This document shows, piece by piece, positions 34,381 to 46,141 of a stretch of 64,000 nucleotides of DNA. The position numbers and the translations under genes were made by a program. This stretch comes from Aliiroseovarius sp. Z3 (GTDB lineage: Bacteria; Pseudomonadota; Alphaproteobacteria; Rhodobacterales; Rhodobacteraceae). The stretch lies in the NCBI RefSeq assembly GCF_029105185.1, contig NZ_JAFMZK010000010.1, positions 118,197 to 182,196 of the forward strand, written 5' to 3'. Below the pieces are notes generated by a model that saw only the letters and a program-made list of their open reading frames with translations, made no database searches and was not told the origin of the DNA. Within the stretch, counting starts at the first letter, position 1. Each line of letters starts with the position of its first letter.

Positions 34381-36426
34381 ATGTCCAACGATCCACTGCT
34401 CCAGCCTTATCAACTCAAGCATCTGACGCTTCGGAACCGGATCATGACCACCAGTCATGAACCCGCCTATCCCGAGGACGGAATGCCCAAGGAACGCTAT
34501 GCCGCCTATCACGCCGAACGGGCGAAGGCAGGCGTCGCCCTGACCATGACCGCCGGGTCGGCAGCCGTGTCGAAAGACAGCCCCCCGGTGTTCAACAACA
34601 TCCTCGCCTACCGCGACGAGGTGGTGCCGTGGATCAAGAACCTGACAGATGCCTGCCACGACCATGGCTGCGCGGTGATGATCCAGCTGACCCATCTGGG
34701 CCGCCGCACCGCGTGGAACAAGGGCAACTGGCTGCCCTCGGTGTCGCCGTCCAAGCATCGCGAACCCGCGCACCGCGCCTTTCCCAAACTGATCGAGGAT
34801 TGGGACATCGACCGCATCATCACCGATTTCGCCGATGCCGCCGAGCGGATGCAGGCCGGTGGCATGGACGGGATCGAGCTGCAAGTCTATGGGCATTTGC
34901 TGGATCAGTTCTGGTCGCCGCTGACCAATGATCTTGTCGGCCCCTATGGCGCCGATACGCTTGAAAACCGGCTGCGCTTTCCGCTGGATGTGCTCGACGC
35001 CATTCGCAAACGTGTGGGCGACGACTTCATCGTGGGCTTCCGCTATACGGCGGACGAGGCGCAGAAAGGCGGCATCACCGCCGAAGACGGGATCGAGATT
35101 TCCACGCGGCTGGCCGCCACCGGGCAGGTCGATTTCCTGAACGTGATCCGTGGGCGCATTCATACCGACCCCGCCATGACCGATGTGATCCCGGTGCAGG
35201 GGATGAAGAACGCCCCGCATCTGGATTTTGCGGGCGAAGTGCGCAAGGCCACCGGTATGCCCACCTTCCACGCCGCCAAGATCCCCGACGTGGCCACCGC
35301 GCGTCACGCAGTGCAATCGGGACTTCTGGACATGGTGGGCATGACCCGCGCGCATATGGCTGACCCCCATATCGTCAGGAAGATCATCGAAGGGCGCGAA
35401 GATGACATCCGCCCCTGTGTTGGCGCGACCTATTGCCTTGATCGCATCTATCAGGCGGGGGACGCCCTGTGCATGCACAATGCAGCCACCGGGCGCGAAC
35501 TGACCATGCCGCACGACATTCCGCCCGCAGAGACACGTAAGAAAGTGGTGGTAATCGGCGCAGGCCCCGGCGGGCTGGAAGCCGCCCGCGTCGCCGCCGA
35601 ACGCGGCCACGAAGTCATCGTGTTCGAAGCCGCCGCCGATCCCGGTGGGCAGGTGCGGCTGACCGCGCAAAGCCCGCGGCGGCGCGAGATGATTTCGATC
35701 ATCGACTGGCGCATGGCCCAATGCGCCGCGCGCGATGTCGAATTCCGGTTCAACACATGGGCCGAGGCCGAAGACGTCACCGCCCTTGAACCGGATGTGG
35801 TGATCGTGGCCACCGGCGGCATGCCCAACACAGAACTGTTCGAAACCGGGACCGAACAAGCCAACGTCGTCACCGCATGGGATATCATATCGGGTGACGT
35901 GAAACCGGCTGAAAACATCCTGATCTACGATGAAAGCGGCGATCACCCGGGGCTTCAGGCCGCCGAGATCGCGGCACTGGCCGGATCGAAGGTCGAGGTG
36001 ATGACGCCGGATCGCGTCTTTGCCCCCGACATCATGGCGATGAACCTCGTGCCCTATATGCGGGCGCTTCAGGATAAGGATGTGACCTTCACCGTGACCC
36101 GCCGGTTGCTGGACGTAAAGCGCGACGGCAACAAGCTGACCACCACCATCGGCACGGATTACAGCGATCACACGCACGAGGCGCAGTATGATCAGGTCGT
36201 GGTGAACTATGGTACCTTGCCGCTGGATGACCTTTATTTCGACCTGAAACCCCTGTCGTCGAACGGCGGCGCGGTGGATTACGACGCAATGATTGATGGC
36301 AGGCCACAGACCACCGCCCGCAACCCCGATGGCATATTCCAGCTGTTCCGCATCGGCGATGCGGTCAGCGCGCGCAACACCCATGCGGCGATCTATGATG
36401 CCTTGCGACTGGTCAAGGACATCTGA
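34381..36426 (+). CDS. Trimethylamine-dehydrogenase-type flavoprotein (N-methylproline demethylase-like)
   Basis: 681 residues from ATG 34381 (MSNDPLLQPYQLKHLTLRNR). An FMN-binding old-yellow-enzyme barrel (about 1-370) is joined to an FAD/NAD(P) part (VVVIGAGPGGLEAARVAAERG near residue 385). The Fe-S loop has Cys346, Cys352 and Cys364, but the second cluster cysteine of trimethylamine dehydrogenase is replaced (CVGATYC, Ala349). It probably oxidatively removes a methyl group from a methylated amine. Its closest described relatives by pattern are proteins annotated as N-methylproline (stachydrine pathway) demethylases. It lies in an operon with mttB. Confidence 0.84.
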   Translation: MSNDPLLQPYQLKHLTLRNRIMTTSHEPAYPEDGMPKERYAAYHAERAKAGVALTMTAGSAAVSKDSPPVFNNILAYRDEVVPWIKNLTDACHDHGCAVMIQLTHLGRRTAWNKGNWLPSVSPSKHREPAHRAFPKLIEDWDIDRIITDFADAAERMQAGGMDGIELQVYGHLLDQFWSPLTNDLVGPYGADTLENRLRFPLDVLDAIRKRVGDDFIVGFRYTADEAQKGGITAEDGIEISTRLAATGQVDFLNVIRGRIHTDPAMTDVIPVQGMKNAPHLDFAGEVRKATGMPTFHAAKIPDVATARHAVQSGLLDMVGMTRAHMADPHIVRKIIEGREDDIRPCVGATYCLDRIYQAGDALCMHNAATGRELTMPHDIPPAETRKKVVVIGAGPGGLEAARVAAERGHEVIVFEAAADPGGQVRLTAQSPRRREMISIIDWRMAQCAARDVEFRFNTWAEAEDVTALEPDVVIVATGGMPNTELFETGTEQANVVTAWDIISGDVKPAENILIYDESGDHPGLQAAEIAALAGSKVEVMTPDRVFAPDIMAMNLVPYMRALQDKDVTFTVTRRLLDVKRDGNKLTTTIGTDYSDHTHEAQYDQVVVNYGTLPLDDLYFDLKPLSSNGGAVDYDAMIDGRPQTTARNPDGIFQLFRIGDAVSARNTHAAIYDALRLVKDI

Positions 36427-36442
36427 AACGGGAAGCAAACCA

Positions 36443-38425
36443 GTGACCGAGTTCCCCCATATCTTCCAACCCGTTCAACTGCGCCACAAGACCCTGAAAA
36501 ACCGGGTGGTGTTCGGGGCGCACACCACCAACATGGCGCGGGATGGCCTGCCCGGCGACCAGCATCTGGCCTATTACGTCGAACGCGCGATGGGTGGGGC
36601 CGCGATGATCGTCGTTGAACCCATGCCGGTCCACCCCGCCGCCGTCCTGACCCGTGGCAATTTCCGAACCGGTTCGGACGATGTCATCCCGCATTTCCGA
36701 CGTTTGGCCGAAGCCTGCAAAGCCCACGGTGCTGTGATGATCCAGCAGCTCTATCACATCGGCGCACATGGCGACGGCGACAATTCATGGCACGCCCACT
36801 GGTCGCCTTCAGGCGGTCCCAGCTATCACGACAGTGACGGCAGCCACGAAATGACCGAGGCCGAGATCGAGGAAACCATCGACGGCTTCGTGCAGGCCGC
36901 GATCCGCTGCCAGAAGGCTGGGTTTGACGGGGTCGAGGTATGGGCCGCCTATCACGGTCTGCTGGATCAGTTCTGGACACCCTTTTCCAACCAGCGCACC
37001 GACCAATGGGGCGGCAGTCTTGAAAACCGCACCCGCGCCTCGCGCGAGGTGCTGCGCCGCATCCGCGTGGCCTGTGGCGACGACTTCATCATCGGTCTGG
37101 CCGTCAATGACGAGCCGGATGTCGAGGCGGCTCTGACAAAGGAAGAAACCGCCAAAATCGTCGCCCTGCACGATGCCGAAGAGCTGATGGATTACGTCAC
37201 CTGTGGCACGGGTGGTTACTTCGATTTCTACAAGCTGATGCCGACCTTCCTTTATGGGGAAAAGCTGGGGGTCGATCTGTCCGCCTTGCTGAAAACCGTG
37301 GTCAAGAATGCCCTCGTCACCGCCGAAAGCCACATCCGCACGCCGGAAAATGCCAACACCGTTCTGGGCGCGGGCGAGGCGGATCTGGTCTCGATCGTGC
37401 GCGGCCAGATTGCCGACCCGCATCTGGTCGCCAAGGCAAAGGCCGGACGGGCCGATGACATTCGCGGCTGTATCTCCTGCAATCAGCAATGCTGGGGGCG
37501 GCGCAGTCGCGACTATTACATCTCGTGCCTGATCAATCCCTCTGCCGGACATGAATATCTTTGGGGCGGCGACCGGTTTGACCCGTCCCCCAACACCCAA
37601 TCCGTCCTTGTCGTCGGTGGTGGCCCTGCCGGATTGGAAGCCGCCCGCGTCGCCGCCGAACGCGGACACCACGTCACCTTGGCCGAGGCCGGGCCAAAGC
37701 TGGGCGGGCAGTTTCGATTGGCCGGGCTGCAACCGCGACGCGGCCAGATCGGCGAGCTGATTGATTGGTATGAACGCCAACTGGACCGGCTCGGCGTCGA
37801 TCTGCGCCTGAACACCTATGTGGATGAAGACGACATCGCCGCGCTTGACGCCGATCACGTGATTCTGGCGACAGGGTCATTGCCCGCCGAGACCGGGTTC
37901 CAGAAAGCCCTGCCCCATCTGGCACGCCTGCCGACCCTTGAACGGGACAATGTCTGGTCCGTCGAAGACGTGATGATGCAGGCTGCCCGCCCCGGCCCGC
38001 GCGTCGTGCTGCTGGATGAAGGCGGCAACTGGCGCGGCTGTGGCACCGCGTGGCGACTGGCTGAAGACGGCCACGCGGTCACGATCGTCACCCCCGCCGC
38101 GATGATTGGGAAAGAGCTGGAACGCTCGGCCACCGACTGGCCACTCCGGCGCACGCTGGCCCGGTTGGGCGTGCGGTTCGTGACCGATGCCGCGATCAGT
38201 GAATGGACCACCGATGGCGCGACCGTACAGTCCCTGTTGACCGGTCAAACCGAGCTTCTGGCCGCAGACTCACTGGTGCTGGCCACGACGAATATCGCCG
38301 ACACCAGCCTTCGCACCGCGTTGGCCGCGACGGGCATTCCCACCCAGATCATCGGCGACGCCAACGCACCCCGAAATGCCGCCCTGGCAATATATGAGGG
38401 GCGACAAACCGGTCTGGCAATCTGA
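36443..38425 (+). CDS. Second FMN/FAD oxidoreductase of the trimethylamine dehydrogenase family
   Basis: 660 residues from GTG 36443, preceded by GGGAAG. It has the same architecture as its upstream neighbour: an FMN barrel (FQPVQLRHKTLKNRVVFGAH), an Fe-S loop with four cysteines (Cys343, 346 and 350 in CISCNQQC, and Cys362), and an FAD/NADH-binding part (VLVVGGGPAGLEAARVAAERG). It likely oxidises a second demethylation intermediate, such as a dimethyl or monomethyl amine, with electrons going to an electron-transfer flavoprotein or NAD+. It ends 1 bp before the convergent xylulokinase gene. Confidence 0.84.
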   Translation: MTEFPHIFQPVQLRHKTLKNRVVFGAHTTNMARDGLPGDQHLAYYVERAMGGAAMIVVEPMPVHPAAVLTRGNFRTGSDDVIPHFRRLAEACKAHGAVMIQQLYHIGAHGDGDNSWHAHWSPSGGPSYHDSDGSHEMTEAEIEETIDGFVQAAIRCQKAGFDGVEVWAAYHGLLDQFWTPFSNQRTDQWGGSLENRTRASREVLRRIRVACGDDFIIGLAVNDEPDVEAALTKEETAKIVALHDAEELMDYVTCGTGGYFDFYKLMPTFLYGEKLGVDLSALLKTVVKNALVTAESHIRTPENANTVLGAGEADLVSIVRGQIADPHLVAKAKAGRADDIRGCISCNQQCWGRRSRDYYISCLINPSAGHEYLWGGDRFDPSPNTQSVLVVGGGPAGLEAARVAAERGHHVTLAEAGPKLGGQFRLAGLQPRRGQIGELIDWYERQLDRLGVDLRLNTYVDEDDIAALDADHVILATGSLPAETGFQKALPHLARLPTLERDNVWSVEDVMMQAARPGPRVVLLDEGGNWRGCGTAWRLAEDGHAVTIVTPAAMIGKELERSATDWPLRRTLARLGVRFVTDAAISEWTTDGATVQSLLTGQTELLAADSLVLATTNIADTSLRTALAATGIPTQIIGDANAPRNAALAIYEGRQTGLAI

Positions 38426-38426
38426 G

Positions 38427-39878
38427 CTACTGGATGGCTTTCAGCCCCGGAAAGGCCGCCCGAAATGCCTGATGGCCCACGGCAAACGCCTCGGTCTTTC
38501 CTGCATCCGGCTCTATCTCGGTCTGAATCTCCGGCAACGTAACAACGGTTTCAGGTGCCGCACCGGTGGCTGCAATCTGGCCCAGACGCGCGGCCCCCAA
38601 TGCAGCGCCAAACTCGCCTGATGCGGGCAGCTGCACGGGAATACCCAGAACGGTTGCCAACACCTTCAACCAATACCGCGACGCCGTGCCGCCACCGATG
38701 GCGATGATCTTGTCCAGCTTGACGCCGGTGCCGACCAACGCATCCAGACTGTCACGCAATCCGAACGCCACCCCTTCCAGCACGGCTCGGGTCAAATCTT
38801 GCCGGGTGGTGCCCGCAGACAAGCCGGTAAATCCGCCGCGAATATCCGCATCATTATGCGGTGTCCGCTCGCCGGACAGATAAGGCAGGAACCGAACTGC
38901 GCCAGGTGTCTGCAAATCGTCACCCAATGGGGCCGTCAGGTCGGCCGGTTTTTCCCCGGTGATCCGCGCCAGCCAGTTAAGGCTGTCGGTCGCGGATAAC
39001 ATGACACCCATCTGATACCACTGCCCCGGCACCGCGTGACAGAAAGTATGCACGGCGGTTTCGGGTGCAGGCGCATACCCATCGCGCGCGGCCAGAAGCA
39101 CACCAGATGTGCCGACTGACACAAAGCCCTGCCCTTCATTCAACGCGCCAATGCCACAGGCGGCGGCAGCGTTGTCGCCTGCCCCGCCCGCCACGGTCAC
39201 GGGACCGCTCAGCCCCCATTTCTCGGCAAGCTCTTTGCGCAGCCCGCCCGCCGCGTCTGACCCTTCGACCAACCGGGGCATCTGATCTGGCCGCATATGG
39301 CTGACCTCAAGCAACCGCTCGGACCACTGACGTTTGCCAACATCCAGCCACGATGTGCCCGCACTGTCCGACATGTCGGCCACATATTCTCCGGTCAGAT
39401 AATAGTTCAAATAGGCAGCGGGCAGCAGAACCTTGGCTGTCTTTGCGAAAATTTCAGGCTCATGCCGGCGCACCCATTCCAGTTTGGGGGCGGTGAACCC
39501 GGGGAACACGATGTTGCCGGACAACGCGCGCATCTCGGGCAGCGCATCCAGCTTCGCCGCCTCAGCCGCAGATCGCGTGTCATTCCACAGGATACACGGG
39601 CGCAAAACCTTGCCCGTTGCATCAAGCAAAGTGGCGCCATGCATATGCCCGGCCACCCCGATCCCGCGCAGCTCGGCAAAGCGGGGGCATTTTTCGCGCA
39701 TCTCATCCATTGCACTGTCAAACGCGGAAATCCACTGCGCGGGATCCTGCTCGGACCAGCCGGGATGGGGATGGCACGCAGCATAGCTTCGCTCGGCCAC
39801 GCCAAGCGGCGTGCCGTCCGCATCGACCAGCAACGCCCTGAGGCCCGAAGTGCCAAGATCAATCCCCAGAAATATCAT
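38427..39878 (-). CDS. xylB: Xylulokinase
   Basis: 483 residues from ATG 39878; AAAGGA lies upstream, and the protein opens MIFLGIDLGTSGLRALLVD. It is a FGGY carbohydrate kinase: N-terminal ATP/phosphate loop (DLGTSG), HMHGATLLD, and the C-terminal signature region (AIGGGTASRYWLKVLATVLGIPV, written here as separate conserved blocks). It phosphorylates D-xylulose to xylulose 5-phosphate. No xylose isomerase, polyol dehydrogenase or sugar transporter is adjacent, so the sugar source must be encoded elsewhere. Confidence 0.9.
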   Translation of the reverse strand: MIFLGIDLGTSGLRALLVDADGTPLGVAERSYAACHPHPGWSEQDPAQWISAFDSAMDEMREKCPRFAELRGIGVAGHMHGATLLDATGKVLRPCILWNDTRSAAEAAKLDALPEMRALSGNIVFPGFTAPKLEWVRRHEPEIFAKTAKVLLPAAYLNYYLTGEYVADMSDSAGTSWLDVGKRQWSERLLEVSHMRPDQMPRLVEGSDAAGGLRKELAEKWGLSGPVTVAGGAGDNAAAACGIGALNEGQGFVSVGTSGVLLAARDGYAPAPETAVHTFCHAVPGQWYQMGVMLSATDSLNWLARITGEKPADLTAPLGDDLQTPGAVRFLPYLSGERTPHNDADIRGGFTGLSAGTTRQDLTRAVLEGVAFGLRDSLDALVGTGVKLDKIIAIGGGTASRYWLKVLATVLGIPVQLPASGEFGAALGAARLGQIAATGAAPETVVTLPEIQTEIEPDAGKTEAFAVGHQAFRAAFPGLKAIQ

Positions 39879-40090
39879 CCGCCGTCCTTTCATTCCTCGC
39901 CGCAAAACACTGCATGCCTGGTCGCTCCATCACTGTATAGATTGAAGGTCGCGCATATGTGAACAGCATGCGCCGGACGAGAATCATGTCGCATATGCTA
40001 CACTCGATAAAGGCATCACAACACTGCCGGCGCCAGCATCAATTCCGAACCACACCAAATAACTTCAACCAATCAGCAGAGGAGGAAAAA

Positions 40091-40996
40091 ATGACCAACC
40101 AACCCCAACGCAAGCGTGCGTCTGATTTCCACCCACGTATTCTGGAAGTGTTCGATGGTTATGTGCATGGCAAACTCAGCAAACGCGAGTTCATTGCAAA
40201 GGCGGGCCGCTATGCCGCCGCCGGTGTCACCGGCGCGATGATCCTTGAACAGCTTCAACCGAATTATGCGCTGGCCCAACAGGTTGCGCCCGATGACCCC
40301 GAGATTGAAACAGAGGTCATCGAATATGAAAGCCCCAACGGGCATGGTATGATCCGCGGGTTGATGGCCCGCCCGGCTGGCGCCGAACGCCCCCTGCCCG
40401 CGGTGCTGGTCGTGCATGAAAATCGCGGTCTCAATCCATATATCGAAGACGTGGTGCGCCGCGCGGCCAAGGCCGGGTATCTGGCCCTTGGACCGGATGG
40501 CCTGACGCCGCTTGGCGGATATCCCGGCACCGATGACGAAGGTCGCGAAATGCAGCGACAGCTGGACGGCGCAAAGCTGATGGAGGATTTCTTTGCCGCC
40601 TTCGAACATCTGCGCGACCATCAAGACAGCACGGGCCGGGTCGGATGTGTTGGATTCTGCTACGGTGGCGGCGTGTGCAACGCGCTGGCCGTGGCCTATC
40701 CCGACCTTGCCGCGTCGGTGCCGTTCTATGGCCGTCAACCTGCCGCCGAAGACGTGCCGCAGATCGAAGCCCCGCTGCTGATCCACTATGCCGAACTGGA
40801 TGAACGGATCAACGCAGGTTGGGACACCTACAAAGCGGCGCTCGACGAAAACGGAAAGGACTATACCGTCCACTTCTATCCGGGGGTCAACCACGGGTTC
40901 CACAACGACACGACCCCGCGTTATGACGAAGACGCAGCAACGCTGGCTTGGGATCGAACACTGGCCTTTTTCGGCACCCATCTGACCGCCAGCTGA
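40091..40996 (+). CDS. Dienelactone-hydrolase-family protein with Tat-like N-terminus
   Basis: 301 residues from ATG 40091, with a strong GAGGAGG Shine-Dalgarno. Residues ~30-65 ([18 protein letters not shown] ... ALAQQ) resemble a Tat/secretory leader with an extended N-region, so export is possible. The alpha/beta-hydrolase domain has the dienelactone hydrolase nucleophile GFCYGGG (Cys190), an Asp within a [14 protein letters not shown] loop, and His in [12 protein letters not shown]. It resembles E. coli YghX-type proteins. The substrate is unknown. It stands alone, 185 bp after the divergent xylB, with no clear partner. Confidence 0.82.
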   Translation: MTNQPQRKRASDFHPRILEVFDGYVHGKLSKREFIAKAGRYAAAGVTGAMILEQLQPNYALAQQVAPDDPEIETEVIEYESPNGHGMIRGLMARPAGAERPLPAVLVVHENRGLNPYIEDVVRRAAKAGYLALGPDGLTPLGGYPGTDDEGREMQRQLDGAKLMEDFFAAFEHLRDHQDSTGRVGCVGFCYGGGVCNALAVAYPDLAASVPFYGRQPAAEDVPQIEAPLLIHYAELDERINAGWDTYKAALDENGKDYTVHFYPGVNHGFHNDTTPRYDEDAATLAWDRTLAFFGTHLTAS

Positions 40997-41201
40997 CCAC
41001 CGCCGGATCATCCAGACAGGCTTGGCCCCGGCGCAAGGGCGACCGGGCCCTTTCTTGACCCTCAATTGCACCAATCCCACAGCGGCCGGTTATCTCTTTG
41101 GCTTGCTTGTCTAAGTTCGGCTTTAATGCCAGAACATGAAAACCCGGCAAACCCGAGAAGGCGGCAACAACCGCCCAACACCAAGACAAGAAAGCCGCCT
41201 G

Positions 41202-41645
41202 ATGAGCAAGCTGATCTATATCCTCAACGGCCCGAACCTGAATCTGTTGGGCAAACGGCAGCCGGACATCTATGGCCACGAGACGCTGGAAGATGTCGGC
41301 GTGCACTGTCAGAAGGTTGCGACGTCCGCAGGCCTGTCGCAGAAGATGCTGCAGTCAAACCATGAAGGCCAGATCATCGACTGGATACATGACGCGCGCG
41401 AGGACGCCGCCGGGATCATCATCAACCCCGGTGCGCTGACCCATACCTCCATCGCAATTCTGGACGCGCTCAACGCTTTCGACGGCCCGGTGATCGAGGT
41501 GCATATCAGCCAGGTTCACAAGCGCGAAGCGTTCCGGCACAAATCCTTCGTCAGCCTACGCGCCGACGCCGTCATGGCCGGGTTTGGAACGCACGGGTAT
41601 GCCCTTGCCATGCAGCACATGGCCCATCTTCTTGGCGGCAAGTAA
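41202..41645 (+). CDS. aroQ: 3-Dehydroquinate dehydratase, type II
   Basis: 147 residues from ATG 41202, the usual length for the dodecameric type II enzyme. It shows [14 protein letters not shown] at the start, the catalytic Tyr24 on the flexible lid (PDIYG), NPGALTHTS (Asn75) and the catalytic His101 in [14 protein letters not shown]. It makes 3-dehydroshikimate in the shikimate pathway, or acts in quinate use. If it is the only copy in the genome, this replicon would be needed for aromatic amino acid synthesis. It is convergent with oxyR, whose stop codon follows directly. Confidence 0.95.
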   Translation: MSKLIYILNGPNLNLLGKRQPDIYGHETLEDVGVHCQKVATSAGLSQKMLQSNHEGQIIDWIHDAREDAAGIIINPGALTHTSIAILDALNAFDGPVIEVHISQVHKREAFRHKSFVSLRADAVMAGFGTHGYALAMQHMAHLLGGK

Positions 41646-42566
41646 CTAGGCCGGGCCCGCATCGACGCGCCTGTGTTGCCTGTCCCCCACCTGCCGGACA
41701 ATCGCCCCGACCTCCATCAGCTTTTCGGCCAACGGGTTGGTTTTGCGCCACACCATGCCGATGCTGCGCGCGGGGCTGGGCGGCGGGAACCGGGCGATCG
41801 AAACCTGCGCCTGCCGGGTTTCAAGCGGCAACGCCATTTCGGGGATCAGCGTCACACCCATCCCCGCACCGACCATCTGCACAAGCGTGGACAGCGAACT
41901 GCCCTCCATCAGATAACGTGGCTTGGCGGTTGACACCTCGCAAAAACTCAACGCCTGATCGCGAAAGCAATGCCCCTCCTCCAGCAGCAGAAGTCGCATG
42001 TCCTGCAGTTTTTCGGGGCTGGGCACGGGTTTGTCAGCTTCGCTTCTGGGACGCACCAGCACGAAATCCTCTTTGAACAAGGCAAACTCCTGCAACGCAG
42101 GCTCCGATATTGGCAGCGCGACGATGGCTGCATCCAACCGCGAATCCAGCAGATCGGTGATCAGCGATTTGGTAACCGACTCGCGCGGATACAGCTCAAG
42201 CGAGGGCATCTGGACCGACAGCGCGGCCATCACCTGCGGCAGAAGATAAGGCGCGACCGTCGGTATGATCCCCAATCGCAACTGCCCCGCAAGCGGCCCC
42301 ATGGCCGACCGCACAAGGTCGTCCAGCTCGCCCACCTGCACCAATATCCTGCGTGCGCGGTCCAGAAACGCGGTGCCAAGGCTGGTCAGGCGGATGTTGC
42401 GCGACCCCCGCTCCACCAGCGGCGACCCCAGCATCGCCTCCAGCTCTTTGATCTGAACAGACAACGCCGGTTGCGAAATACCGCAGGCATCCGCAGCCCG
42501 TCCAAAATGGGCGTGCCGCGCCAGCGCGTCGAAATAACGAAGATGTTTCAGTGTCAAACCTATCAT
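41646..42566 (-). CDS. oxyR: Hydrogen-peroxide-sensing regulator OxyR
   Basis: 306 residues from ATG 42566 (an upstream GTG at 42572 is also in frame). It has a LysR helix-turn-helix (HFGRAADACGISQPALSVQI) and an effector domain with the peroxide-sensing pair Cys200 and Cys209 in EEGHCFRDQALSFCE, matching Cys199/Cys208 of E. coli OxyR. It is divergent from katG, a classical target. A perfect 15-bp palindrome covers its own start codon and is a possible autoregulatory site. Confidence 0.94.
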   Translation of the reverse strand: MIGLTLKHLRYFDALARHAHFGRAADACGISQPALSVQIKELEAMLGSPLVERGSRNIRLTSLGTAFLDRARRILVQVGELDDLVRSAMGPLAGQLRLGIIPTVAPYLLPQVMAALSVQMPSLELYPRESVTKSLITDLLDSRLDAAIVALPISEPALQEFALFKEDFVLVRPRSEADKPVPSPEKLQDMRLLLLEEGHCFRDQALSFCEVSTAKPRYLMEGSSLSTLVQMVGAGMGVTLIPEMALPLETRQAQVSIARFPPPSPARSIGMVWRKTNPLAEKLMEVGAIVRQVGDRQHRRVDAGPA

Positions 42567-42579
42567 AACCACAGGTTAT
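42565..42579. promoter_or_regulatory. Palindrome in the oxyR-katG regulatory region
   Basis: ATAACC-ACA-GGTTAT is a perfect inverted repeat that covers the oxyR start, in the 114-bp gap before katG. It does not match the E. coli OxyR consensus closely, but its position suggests an OxyR or other redox operator. Confidence 0.45.
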
Positions 42580-42638
42580 CACTTCGGTAAGTATATTCAA
42601 TTGGGATTTATGGCTCAACCGCGTTAGAGTCGTTCTAA

Positions 42639-44861
<2,223 letters not shown>

Positions 44862-44873
44862 CAAACACCGGGA

Positions 44874-44899
44874 CGGGCGGGGGCAACCCTGCCCGCCCG
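44874..44899. terminator. Bidirectional terminator hairpin after katG
   Basis: CGGGCGGG and CCCGCCCG form an 8-bp GC stem with a 10-nt loop, between the convergent katG and ferric-reductase-like genes. There is no T-run on either strand, so this is a position- and stem-based call. Confidence 0.5.
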
Positions 44900-44913
44900 A
44901 ACAAAGCGAACAC

Positions 44914-45519
44914 TCAACGGTTTACACGCCCGCGACCTGCCCAAACCCGCAGATCCGCCACCGCTTTCGCAGTCCCTGCCAGTGCCAGCAAGCAAAGTGC
45001 GGCCTTCGAAATCGTCTCCATCGTTCCTTCGATCAACATCGCATGAACGACGCTGCCGATCACGACCACAACCACCAGCACCGTATGGCCAAGACGCCAG
45101 ACGCGCAGCCTCAGACGCCGGCGCACCAACGCCAGGCCAGCAGCACCGAACAAGGCCCACATCGCGATGACACCCCAGACGGAAAACGGCGTCGGTGACC
45201 TGAAAAGAAGCACATCAATGACGTCGGGCGGGCTTGTGATCCATAAACCGATGACATGGATCAGGACGGCCAGCACCAACACCACACCCGTCACGCGATG
45301 AACACGCCGACCGGTAAACAGACGCAATCCTGGGAAATGCCCCGCCGCCAGCAAAGGCTGCGTCAGCAAAAGCGCCAGCGCGACGATCCCGGCAAACCCG
45401 GCCACGATATAGATCGGTTCGCGCCACGCCAGTAACGGGCTGCGCGCGGCCAGTGCCAGCGGTATCGCAATCGCACATACAACACCCAATACGGCAAGGG
45501 TGGTTCTGAAACCGCGCAT
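44914..45519 (-). CDS. Ferric-reductase-like transmembrane haem protein
   Basis: 201 residues from ATG 45519 with about five or six membrane segments. Paired histidines suited to b-haem binding lie in membrane segments (VHRVTGVVLVLAVLIHVIG and RLGHTVLVVVVVIGSVVHAM). It fits the ferric reductase-like transmembrane domain family, without a FAD/NAD domain, so it would pass electrons across the membrane to or from a partner. It starts 18 bp after a gene for a Tat-exported dioxygenase-like protein on the same strand, so the two probably work together in the periplasm. The C-terminus is Arg-rich. Confidence 0.72.
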   Translation of the reverse strand: MRGFRTTLAVLGVVCAIAIPLALAARSPLLAWREPIYIVAGFAGIVALALLLTQPLLAAGHFPGLRLFTGRRVHRVTGVVLVLAVLIHVIGLWITSPPDVIDVLLFRSPTPFSVWGVIAMWALFGAAGLALVRRRLRLRVWRLGHTVLVVVVVIGSVVHAMLIEGTMETISKAALCLLALAGTAKAVADLRVWAGRGRVNR

Positions 45520-45537
45520 CACCCGCCAAGCATCCCG

Positions 45538-46026
45538 TCAGACCGGTTGCAAGACAAAATGCGCGCTCAGGCTGGTGTCCTTTGAACTGGACATGATCGG
45601 GCGCAGAAAGACGGTTTCGAACGCTTCGCCATCATAGGCCAGATGCCCGTGCGGCTGACCAAAGGCAGGCACAATCTGCGGCATCTCAAGGCGGAACGCC
45701 CCATTCGCGTCCGTCAGGGTGGCGCCGTGGCTATGTGGGTCGCGTTCGTGGCCCTCGGTTGTATGGGCCCATATCTGAATGCGCTGGCCCGCCAAAGGGG
45801 CGCCATCGCCCGCGCGGCGCACCGTTCCCGTCATCCAGAAGCCGCCATTGCCAATACGATCCACGATCGGGGCACCGGGAAGATAGTTATTGGATCCGCC
45901 CCGCATCGACCGGGTTGGCGCAACGCCCTGCGCACGCGCGGGGCTGTGCAAGCCCGCCCCCGCTGTCACAGCGGTGGCAATCCCGGTGGCAAGAAGGGCG
46001 CGTCGTTGGATCAGGAAATTGGACAT
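45538..46026 (-). CDS. Tat-exported intradiol-dioxygenase-like protein
   Basis: 162 residues. It starts MSNFLIQRRALLATGIATAV, a Tat-type leader cleaved after ARAQ or so. The rest is a beta-sandwich like the protocatechuate/catechol dioxygenase core (NYLPGAPIVDRIG, FWMTGTVRRAGDGAPLAGQR, QIWAHTTEGHE, HSHGATLTDANGAFRLEMP). The His and Tyr ligands of true dioxygenases are only partly evident (IWAHTTEGHE, LAYDGEAF), so catalysis is uncertain. It is first of a two-gene unit with the membrane haem protein downstream. A role in redox handling near katG is inference. Confidence 0.7.
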   Translation of the reverse strand: MSNFLIQRRALLATGIATAVTAGAGLHSPARAQGVAPTRSMRGGSNNYLPGAPIVDRIGNGGFWMTGTVRRAGDGAPLAGQRIQIWAHTTEGHERDPHSHGATLTDANGAFRLEMPQIVPAFGQPHGHLAYDGEAFETVFLRPIMSSSKDTSLSAHFVLQPV

Positions 46027-46141
46027 TCAAAGTCCTCCTACCAGACAAAAGTGGTGAACTTCCCCGCGCCAAGGCTACTATAAAAATCCGCAGCGAAAAA
46101 GCGGGTCACACAGCATCGTGAAGCCCCGCGCGCGCCCGCGC

